This document shows, piece after piece, positions 1-4,303 of a stretch of 13,084 nt of DNA. Numbering within the stretch: the first letter of the stretch is position 1; each line of letters begins with the position of its first letter. The position numbers and the translations under genes are program-made. The notes beneath the pieces were generated by a model. The model was not told where the DNA came from and ran no database searches. It saw nothing but the letters and a program-made list of their open reading frames with translations. Source of the stretch: Patescibacteria group bacterium (GTDB taxonomy: Bacteria; Patescibacteriota; UBA1384; JAGGWG01); contig JAQVDI010000016.1 of the NCBI GenBank assembly GCA_028698375.1, positions 1 through 13,084 of the forward strand. The letters run 5' to 3'.

Positions 1-149
1 GACAAGAAAAAGATGTTTTCTTTCACGAAAGTGCGCTTGTTGGCGTTACTTTTGACGAGCTCAATGTCGGCGACGCTGTTGAGTTTGAGAAAGAAGACTC
101 AGACAAAGGTCCTAAGGCTGTCAAGGTTTCCTTGGCTGCTAAAGAGTAA
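1..149 (+). CDS. Cold-shock domain protein, C-terminal part (5' truncated by window edge)
   Basis: The reading frame starting at base 3 is open for 48 codons and ends in TAA at 147-149. It encodes the second half of a cold-shock (OB-fold) domain: the RNP-2-type motif DVFFHESAL is followed by an acidic stretch (ELNVGDAVEFE) and then KGPKAVKV, the usual final beta strand. The first half with the RNP-1 motif (KGFGF type) lies outside the window. Proteins of this family bind single-stranded RNA and DNA and act as RNA chaperones in the cytoplasm. The codons use C in third position more often than the neighbouring genes (GTC, GGC, GAC, AAG), which fits high expression but could also mean a different origin. 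A strong intrinsic terminator follows, so this transcript is separate from the genes downstream. The family call is firm; which paralogue it is cannot be told. Confidence 0.85.
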   Translation, partial: QEKDVFFHESALVGVTFDELNVGDAVEFEKEDSDKGPKAVKVSLAAKE

Positions 150-161
150 TTTTATATATGT

Positions 162-183
162 TATTTTCGCGCATGCGATAATA
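162..183 (+). repeat. Imperfect hairpin between the cold-shock gene and its terminator
   Basis: Nine-base arms (162-170 and 175-183) surround the loop GCAT with one T-T mismatch; the inner stem is TCGC/GCGA. No T-run follows, so it is not a terminator by itself. It could stabilise the 3' end of the cold-shock mRNA. Confidence 0.35.
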
Positions 184-200
184 TGCATATAAGAATTTTA

Positions 201-239
201 AAAAAAGTCCAGTTGTAAAATTTATAGCTGGGCTTTTTT
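201..239 (+). terminator. Rho-independent terminator of the cold-shock gene
   Basis: AAAAAAGTCCAG (201-212) pairs with CTGGGCTTTTTT (228-239), allowing one G-T pair, and the loop between them can pair further. The right arm ends in six T. It sits 51 nt after the cold-shock stop codon. The A-run on the left arm means it could also work on the minus strand, but no gene there needs it. Confidence 0.85.
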
Positions 240-242
240 CTG

Positions 243-271
243 TTGCAAAATTATAAATTTGGGGGCAAAAT
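243..271 (+). promoter_or_regulatory. Possible promoter after the terminator
   Basis: TTGCAA (243-248), a 17-bp spacer and CAAAAT (266-271) each match 4 of 6 consensus bases. An ATG begins at 278, six bases after the -10 box, the same geometry as the promoters at 3141 and 11314. The boxes are weak individually. It may drive the tiny ORF at 278 or the membrane protein gene at 392. Confidence 0.3.
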
Positions 272-277
272 AAAAAT

Positions 278-376
278 ATGGAAAAGTTAAATATTTTATT
301 TAATGCTGGGTCTATTAATGACATTATCAAAATAATATTTAGTCGAAAATATAAAAATTTTAATAACGTAAAATAA
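278..376 (+). CDS. Possible 32-aa small ORF, unrecognised
   Basis: ATG at 278 opens 32 codons ending in TAA at 374-376. The product begins MEKLNILFNAG and is basic and rich in Ile, Asn and Lys; I recognise no family. The only support is a promoter-like pair six bases upstream, which would give a leaderless mRNA. In DNA this AT-rich, an open run of this length is common by chance, so treat it as a candidate only. Confidence 0.18.
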   Translation: MEKLNILFNAGSINDIIKIIFSRKYKNFNNVK

Positions 377-391
377 AAATTAATTAAAATT

Positions 392-697
392 ATGTTAAAA
401 GCATTAAGAGAAAGTTTTATTTATGTATTTTTGGCGGGGATTTACATTGGGTTGGTGGCGTTACTTATGACTTATGCTGATAAAATTTTTGGCAAAGTTG
501 ATTCTATTTTTAGCGGTTTTGCATTTCTTACTTTATTTTCTCTCTCGGCATTGGTGGTTGGTGGTTTGCTTATCGGCAAGCCAGTAATGCTTTATTTGGA
601 TGGAAAGAAAAAAGAGGCAACTTTCAAATTGATTGCCTGTGGCGTTTGGTTATTTCTATTTTTGCTAATTGCTTTAAGCGTTTTATGGCTAAAATAA
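392..697 (+). CDS. Small three-helix membrane protein, function unknown
   Basis: This 101-aa protein has three hydrophobic segments at about residues 8-28, 38-62 and 79-99. A lysine-rich link (YLDGKKKEA, residues 68-76) lies between helices 2 and 3, and another short charged link (DKIFGKVD) lies between helices 1 and 2. By the positive-inside rule the Lys-rich link should face the cytoplasm. There is no signal peptide beyond helix 1, no cysteine pair and no catalytic motif. I do not recognise a characterised family. The gene stands alone: a hairpin and 105 nt separate it from mscL. No Shine-Dalgarno site precedes the ATG; the upstream sequence is only A and T. The coding call is good because the hydrophobic pattern is coherent over the full length; function is unknown. 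Confidence 0.7.
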   Translation: MLKALRESFIYVFLAGIYIGLVALLMTYADKIFGKVDSIFSGFAFLTLFSLSALVVGGLLIGKPVMLYLDGKKKEATFKLIACGVWLFLFLLIALSVLWLK

Positions 698-701
698 AAT
701 C

Positions 702-729
702 CACACATATATCTCGTAGGTATGTTGTG
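702..729 (+). repeat. Imperfect hairpin between the membrane protein gene and mscL
   Basis: CACACATA (702-709) pairs with TATG-T-TGTG (721-729) with one bulged T and an 11-nt loop. It is followed by AATTTATAAAAT rather than a T-run, so it is at best a weak terminator or an mRNA 3' end structure. It lies 4 nt after the stop at 697. Confidence 0.35.
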
Positions 730-790
730 AATTTATAAAATAAAAATTAATTTATCTCGTTAAATTTAAGACAATTTGGCGGGATAGAGT

Positions 791-798
791 TAAGGAGA
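791..798 (+). promoter_or_regulatory. Strong Shine-Dalgarno site of mscL
   Basis: TAAGGAGA has its AGGAG core (793-797) five bases before the ATG at 803. This fixes the mscL start. Such sites are rare in this window; the only other one is at 2909. Confidence 0.85.
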
Positions 799-802
799 GA
801 AA

Positions 803-1093
803 ATGAAAGGTTTTATGAATTTTATTAGAGAACAGGGTGTGGCTGGTTTGGCAGTTGGTTTTATTTTGGGTGGAGCAGTTTCCAAAATTGTTTCGTCGCT
901 GGTGGATGATATTATTAATCCTCTTTTGGGTGTTATTTTAGGTGCGGCGGGTAATCTTAATCAGGCCTCAGTTAAAATTGGCAGTGTCCAGTTAAATTGG
1001 GGTAGTTTTGTGAATACAACTATTGATTTTATTGTTATTGCTTTAGTTGTTTATTTTGGAGTTAAATTGTTAAGACTTGATGTAAAGAAATAA
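803..1093 (+). CDS. mscL: Large-conductance mechanosensitive channel MscL (short form)
   Basis: The 96-aa product matches the MscL family: an N-terminal amphipathic helix (MKGFMNFIREQ), the pore helix TM1 (about residues 12-41) with GLAVGFILGGA and SKIVSSLVDDIINP, a short external loop (about 48-66), and TM2 (about 68-91). The homopentameric channel opens under membrane tension and releases solutes during osmotic downshock. E. coli MscL is 136 aa. This one stops a few residues after TM2 and so lacks the cytoplasmic C-terminal helix bundle, which is known to be dispensable for gating. At the pore constriction, E. coli Leu19 is kept (Leu16), but Val23 is replaced by Phe20. The start is set by a clear Shine-Dalgarno site at 791-798. 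Family assignment is firm. Confidence 0.93.
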   Translation: MKGFMNFIREQGVAGLAVGFILGGAVSKIVSSLVDDIINPLLGVILGAAGNLNQASVKIGSVQLNWGSFVNTTIDFIVIALVVYFGVKLLRLDVKK

Positions 1094-1100
1094 ATTATTT

Positions 1101-1130
1101 TTGATATAAAATTTAGTACTAATTTAAAAA
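1101..1130 (+). promoter_or_regulatory. Possible promoter of the DUF5655 gene with a palindrome in its spacer
   Basis: TTGATA (1101-1106, 5/6) and TAAAAA (1125-1130, 4/6) are separated by 18 bp. The ATG at 1144 is 13 nt downstream, implying a leader of about 7 nt. A 16-bp palindrome (1110-1125, centre AGTACT, one mismatched pair) fills the spacer and could be an operator. Confidence 0.35.
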
Positions 1131-1143
1131 CTAAATAAAACTT

Positions 1144-1548
1144 ATGTGGCAATGTCCAAAATGTAAACGCGAGTTTGCGAGAGTTAATCAAAGTCATTCG
1201 TGTGTGGTTTTTTCTTTAGAAAATCATTTTAGGGGTAAAGAACAAGCGAGGAAACTATTTGATTTTTTAATAACGCAAATTAAAAATAAAATTGGACCAG
1301 TAAAAATTGAATCTTTGCCATGTTGTATTCATTTTGTTAGCTCTTTCAGTTTCGGTGCTTGTTGGGCGCTGAAGGATCGGATTAGAATTGATTTTAGAGT
1401 TGATGAAAAAATAAAAACTAAAAGGAGTTTTAAAATGAAACAGATTTCTGTCAACCGCTATATGTATTATTTTGATATTTTTGATAAAAAAGAAATCAAT
1501 GCTGAAATTCTTGGCTTTATAAAAACTGCGTATCACTTGGATCAATAA
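1144..1548 (+). CDS. DUF5655 domain protein with N-terminal zinc finger
   Basis: The 134-aa product starts with a compact zinc-binding motif, CPKC at residues 4-7 and HSC with His18 and Cys20, in the form W-x-CPKC...F-x-R-V-N-Q-S-H-S-C. The rest matches the DUF5655 pattern from memory: an LFDFL helix, a KIGPVKIE segment followed by a hydrophobic strand, a basic KDRIRIDFRVD strand, and a C-terminal EILGFIKTAYHL helix. DUF5655 proteins are small, soluble and widespread; a nucleic-acid or small-ligand role is guessed but not established. The fold resembles short standalone domains that in other genomes are fused to DUF4287-type modules. No Shine-Dalgarno site precedes the ATG; a possible promoter lies 13 nt upstream. 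The family call is fairly good; function is unknown. Confidence 0.78.
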   Translation: MWQCPKCKREFARVNQSHSCVVFSLENHFRGKEQARKLFDFLITQIKNKIGPVKIESLPCCIHFVSSFSFGACWALKDRIRIDFRVDEKIKTKRSFKMKQISVNRYMYYFDIFDKKEINAEILGFIKTAYHLDQ

Positions 1549-1601
1549 GTGAAACAAAATTTTCCGCTCTATATTTAGGGCATTGATTAAAATATTTTAA
1601 T

Positions 1602-2327
1602 ATGGCTGAAAAGGTAAAAGTGGTTTTGGTTGCAGTGCTCAAAAATTGGCGGGATTTTCAAATTCTTTTGCGCGAAAATTGGTATCATATTCCAGCAAAT
1701 AAATTGCCTAAAAAAGATTTCGATTATTTGGCATTTTACCAACCATTGAGTTTTGGCAAAGCGGCTAAAAGAATTGGTTATTATGGAAAGGTGAAAAAAA
1801 TTGAAACAAAAAAAAGAATTGAACTTTTTCCAAAGGCACAAAAACATCCGTCGAGTCAAAAGATGTATTCTAAAATTACTATTAAAAAACTAGTTAAACT
1901 TAAATATCCAATTAAAAATATTGTGCCAAGGCGTATTGTTTTTGGTTTTACAAGTTTGAGCAAACTTTTGCACTCGCGTGATATTTTGGAGCTTTATGGA
2001 ATTGCGGACACAGAACAAATGATTGCTAAAAAGTTAGAAAAAAATTGTATCAAATTTAAATCGCAATTTTATGTAATTATTAGTAACAAAAAACGTTTTC
2101 GATTAGATTTTGCTATTTTTTGTAGGAAAGGCAAAATTGCGATTGAGTGCGATAATGACAAAGCACATAAAATGAAGCAACAAAAAATAAAAGATCAAGA
2201 AAAAGATAGAATTTTGCGATCTCGCAATTGGAAAGTGATACGTTTACGCGAAAACGAAATTTTATTTAAAATTGATAAATGTTTAGATAAAATTAAAAAA
2301 GCAATTTCTTCTTTTAATAGCCAATAA
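1602..2327 (+). CDS. DUF559 (Vsr-like) PD-(D/E)XK nuclease with an extra N-terminal domain
   Basis: The 241-aa product has two parts. The C-terminal region (about 135-228) fits the DUF559 family, related to very-short-patch-repair endonuclease and the PD-(D/E)XK fold: RLDFAI with Asp169, then IAIECDND with Glu182 and Asp184, then DRILRSRNWKVIRLRENEIL, the usual recognition-like ending. The N-terminal part (1-130) contains the strings WYHIPAN, YLAFYQP, FGKAAKRIGYYGKV and a TSLSKLL segment. From memory, similar strings occur in uncharacterised proteins of Chloroflexi and other environmental bacteria, often ahead of a nuclease domain. The protein is very basic, consistent with DNA binding. No cytosine methyltransferase gene is adjacent, so a classical Vsr role is unlikely. 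A TAAAAT box (1588-1593) lies 8 nt before the ATG without a good -35. A nuclease fold is likely; the biological role is unknown. Confidence 0.75.
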   Translation: MAEKVKVVLVAVLKNWRDFQILLRENWYHIPANKLPKKDFDYLAFYQPLSFGKAAKRIGYYGKVKKIETKKRIELFPKAQKHPSSQKMYSKITIKKLVKLKYPIKNIVPRRIVFGFTSLSKLLHSRDILELYGIADTEQMIAKKLEKNCIKFKSQFYVIISNKKRFRLDFAIFCRKGKIAIECDNDKAHKMKQQKIKDQEKDRILRSRNWKVIRLRENEILFKIDKCLDKIKKAISSFNSQ

Positions 2328-2353
2328 TAATCATGATATTCTTTGTGGGTGTC

Positions 2354-2382
2354 TTGATAATTGGGGGAGAAAGTGCGAAAAT
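2354..2382 (+). promoter_or_regulatory. Probable promoter of the DUF1232 gene
   Basis: TTGATA (2354-2359, 5/6), a 17-bp spacer and GAAAAT (2377-2382, 4/6). Transcription would start near 2389, giving a leader of about 24 nt without a Shine-Dalgarno site. Confidence 0.45.
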
Positions 2383-2412
2383 AGGACAATAAACAAAAAC
2401 CAATAAAAAAAT

Positions 2413-2766
2413 ATGGAAGGATTCTGGAATTTTATGGAAATAGTAGTGATTGTTAATGGGGCGTTATTGGCTCTTTTTGTAGTTTTGATTGCTATCCCGC
2501 AGACTGGATTAAAAAAAATATTTTTAAAAATTTTAGGGACAATTAGTTATATTATTGTTGGATTTTTGTTGCTTTATATCATTAGTCCAGCTGATTTATT
2601 ACCTGATGTTGTGCCAATTTTAGGTCAAGCTGATGATGCAGTGGGTGTTTTGGGCGCAATTATTAACTTTATAATTGGTTATGTTTCTTTCAAAAAATCA
2701 AATGAAAAAAAAGTGCGAAAAACAGATGAGGGAACTGTCACTTATCTAAAAAATAAAAAAAAATAA
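2413..2766 (+). CDS. DUF1232 (YkvA-type) membrane protein
   Basis: The 117-aa product has three hydrophobic stretches: about residues 7-29, 40-58 and 79-92. The second runs directly into the DUF1232 signature SPADLLPDVVPILGQADD (58-75), where the family pattern is P-x-D-x-x-P-D-x-x-P-x-x-G-x-x-D-D. A lysine-rich tail (93-117) should be cytoplasmic. DUF1232 proteins are small and membrane-associated, and their function is not established. Most family members have the signature near the middle of a protein of about 100-140 aa, so the length is normal. The gene has its own probable promoter at 2354. The family call is firm because the signature is complete. Confidence 0.85.
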   Translation: MEGFWNFMEIVVIVNGALLALFVVLIAIPQTGLKKIFLKILGTISYIIVGFLLLYIISPADLLPDVVPILGQADDAVGVLGAIINFIIGYVSFKKSNEKKVRKTDEGTVTYLKNKKK

Positions 2767-2908
2767 TTATAAATTAAACTGCGATAAGCTCAATTTGTTC
2801 ATTCAACATTTTTTTGTTTTCATATCGCTAGGTTATATCTGAGGATGTAAAGTGGGCACAAGTTATTTTTTAAAAAATGTGATAAAATAGGTTTTGTAAA
2901 AAATAAAA

Positions 2909-2916
2909 AAAGGAGA
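2909..2916 (+). promoter_or_regulatory. Strong Shine-Dalgarno site of the 54-aa gene
   Basis: AAAGGAGA has its AGGAG core (2911-2915) five bases before the ATG at 2921, exactly the spacing seen for mscL. It supports the small ORF as translated. Confidence 0.8.
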
Positions 2917-2920
2917 TATT

Positions 2921-3085
2921 ATGTCTATTGTCGAAGAATCAGAGTTTAAAGGAAACAAAATGATTGTTATTAAGAATAGTGAGGATGATCAATATCCTTT
3001 TTCCTTTGGATTAAAAAAAGCAAAGCTTGTTCTGGAGAATATTGAAGAGATTAAAAAATTTGTTGAAAAATACGATAAAGAGTAA
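2921..3085 (+). CDS. Conserved-looking 54-aa protein, function unknown
   Basis: ATG at 2921 opens 54 codons ending in TAA at 3083-3085. The product begins MSIVEESEFKGNKMIVIKN, continues with an acidic turn and the aromatic segment YPFSFGLKKAKLVLE (about residues 25-39), and ends in a charged helix (IEEIKKFVEKYDKE). It has no membrane segment and no cysteine. The layout (two short strands, then FGLKKAK and an amphipathic helix) suggests a small folded domain, perhaps a binding or regulatory protein, and I believe similar short proteins occur in related genomes, though I cannot name a family. The perfect Shine-Dalgarno site is unusual here and argues strongly for translation. An upstream TG-T-GATAAA extended -10-like element (2878-2886) may be its promoter, but no good -35 is visible. 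Confidence 0.75.
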   Translation: MSIVEESEFKGNKMIVIKNSEDDQYPFSFGLKKAKLVLENIEEIKKFVEKYDKE

Positions 3086-3140
3086 TTTATAAATTCTCTT
3101 TTATATTTTTTCTAATTTATATAATAGTTATAAACAAAAA

Positions 3141-3169
3141 TTGCTAAAAAGCAATTAATTTTATAGAAT
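3141..3169 (+). promoter_or_regulatory. Promoter of the PD-(D/E)XK nuclease gene, predicts a leaderless mRNA
   Basis: TTGCTA (3141-3146, 4/6), a 17-bp spacer and TAGAAT (3164-3169, 5/6). The ATG at 3176 is six bases after the -10 box, about where transcription should start. There is no Shine-Dalgarno site. Confidence 0.5.
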
Positions 3170-3175
3170 ATATTT

Positions 3176-3961
3176 ATGTCAAATTATTATAAACCGCATA
3201 AACATAAAGATTGGGTATTTGATCCAAAAAAGAAAAATAATTTTAAGCTTTCTAGAAGTAAGTTGGATTTATTTATGCAATGCCCTCGTTGTTTTTATAT
3301 TGATAATCGTTTAGGCACAGCTCGACCGCCGGGATTTCCTTTTAATTTGAATAGCGCGGTTGATAAATTATTAAAAAAAGAATTTGATATTCATCGTGCT
3401 GATAATTCTAACCATCCATTAATTGAAAAATATGGTGTGGACGCAAAGCCAGTAGCACACGTAGAGCTTAATGCCTGGAGGGAAAATTTTAAAGGTGTAC
3501 AATATAATCATCTCAAAACTGGTTTAACAATCACTGGTGCGATTGATGATTTGTGGATTAATTCTCGTGGCAAATATATTGTGGTTGATTATAAAGCGAC
3601 CAGTAAAGATTCGGAAATTAAGGCGTTAGATCAAGATTGGCAGGACGGTTATAAGCGGCAAATGGAAATTTATCAATGGCTTTTGCGCCAAAATGGTTTG
3701 CCAGTTTCTAATACTGGCTATTTTGTTTATTGCAATGGCAAAACTGACAGAGAAGCTTTTGACGCGAAACTTGAGTTTGATATTTCTTTAATTGCGCACG
3801 AAGGTGATGACTCGTGGGTGGAGAAAGCTATTATTGATGCACATAAATGTTTATGTTCTGATGAGGCCCCTATTTCAAATCCTGATTGTGAATATTGCCA
3901 ATATATTCAGGCAGTTAAAGAAGCGGAAAAACCCCAGAAAAAGGGAAATAGACTTTTCTAA
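3176..3961 (+). CDS. RecB/Cas4-like PD-(D/E)XK nuclease with paired cysteines
   Basis: The 261-aa product has the motif order of the PDDEXK_1 (RecB, AddB, Cas4) nuclease family. LSRSKLDLFMQCPRC (25-39) is the family's N-terminal motif with Cys36 and Cys39. GAIDDLW holds the first catalytic aspartates (124-125), VVDYKAT the D-x-K pair (Asp138, Lys140), and QMEIYQWLL the Q motif (Gln162, Tyr166). Two more cysteine pairs follow, at 225/227 and 238/241 (PDCEYC). In AddB and Cas4 one N-terminal and three C-terminal cysteines hold a 4Fe-4S cluster; the six here allow that arrangement, but the spacing is not canonical. No helicase, cas1 or cas2 gene is adjacent and no repeat array is visible, so a general DNA-processing role is more likely than CRISPR adaptation. 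It probably has its own leaderless mRNA. Confidence 0.85.
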   Translation: MSNYYKPHKHKDWVFDPKKKNNFKLSRSKLDLFMQCPRCFYIDNRLGTARPPGFPFNLNSAVDKLLKKEFDIHRADNSNHPLIEKYGVDAKPVAHVELNAWRENFKGVQYNHLKTGLTITGAIDDLWINSRGKYIVVDYKATSKDSEIKALDQDWQDGYKRQMEIYQWLLRQNGLPVSNTGYFVYCNGKTDREAFDAKLEFDISLIAHEGDDSWVEKAIIDAHKCLCSDEAPISNPDCEYCQYIQAVKEAEKPQKKGNRLF

Positions 3962-3995
3962 TTACTAAAAATATTTATTTATTTAATTCTTTTCC

Positions 3996-4024
3996 TTGAC
4001 AAGTTATTTTAATTAATATAGGAT
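3996..4024 (+). promoter_or_regulatory. Probable distal promoter of rpoBC
   Basis: TTGACA (3996-4001) is a perfect -35; a 17-bp spacer leads to TAGGAT (4019-4024, 4/6). Transcription would start near 4031, leaving an untranslated leader of about 270 nt before rpoB. No other gene starts downstream on this strand, so rpoB is the likely target. Confidence 0.5.
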
Positions 4025-4032
4025 AAATAAGG

Positions 4033-4298
4033 TTACATTAGATCAACATTTTTAATATTCTTTTGTGAATAGCCATTTGCTGTCTTTTTAGTTGTCAAAT
4101 ACAGATTAACTCCCTCTTGGTGAGCAATTTCTTGTGTCAAAGTAGTTTTAACCGCTTTAGATCATTTCAAATTAAGTCTTAAAAAATTTATTTTATCACC
4201 TATTTGGTTCAATAAATTATTATTTATCGCGTCATTAAATAATTAATTTTAAACGCGTTGGTTTCTATTAAATCACCTTTAATAAAAATTAAACAATA
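4033..4298 (-). pseudogene. Decayed fragment of an unrecognised minus-strand gene
   Basis: This covers most of the 342-bp gap between the nuclease gene and rpoB. On the minus strand, the frame ending in TAA at 4033-4035 is open for 42 codons back to a TGA at 4162-4164; it reads SKAVKTTLTQEIAHQEG and ends KNIKNVDLM. The same frame continues before the TGA for 26 more codons (4165-4242, including NQIGDKINFLRLNLK). Further upstream the sense-like reading moves to another frame near 4235 (IKGDLIETNAFKINYL). Joined, this gives a smooth protein-like sequence broken by one nonsense codon and one frameshift, with no start codon, as expected of a decayed, 5'-truncated gene. G+C is slightly higher than in other gaps here. 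I cannot name the family. In AT-rich DNA such runs can arise by chance, so this remains a candidate. Confidence 0.42.
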
Positions 4299-4303
4299 TT
4301 AAG

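Noticed and set aside
139..330. Minus-strand open frame of 63 codons over the terminator region
   Set aside because: It runs through the cold-shock terminator hairpin, has no ribosome binding site, and its composition simply mirrors AT-rich DNA.
2781..2843. Spaced inverted repeats (GCGATA/TATCGC and CTCA/TGAG) as a riboswitch or pseudoknot
   Set aside because: The arms are 6 and 4 bases with long spacing, and no known riboswitch core is visible; expected by chance in AT-rich DNA.
3139..3156. AATTGC/GCAATT hairpin as a terminator of the 54-aa gene
   Set aside because: The stem is only six A/T-rich pairs, no proper T-run follows, and it overlaps the -35 box of the next gene's promoter.
3176..3961. 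Cas4 as part of a CRISPR-Cas locus
   Set aside because: There is no cas1, cas2 or effector gene and no repeat-spacer array in the window; the family includes many stand-alone nucleases.
4162..4164. TGA read as glycine, making the minus-strand fragment an intact gene
   Set aside because: No TGA occurs in frame in rpoB or rpoC, where glycine is abundant and always GGN, so the genome is not TGA-glycine coded. The fragment also needs a frameshift and lacks a start.
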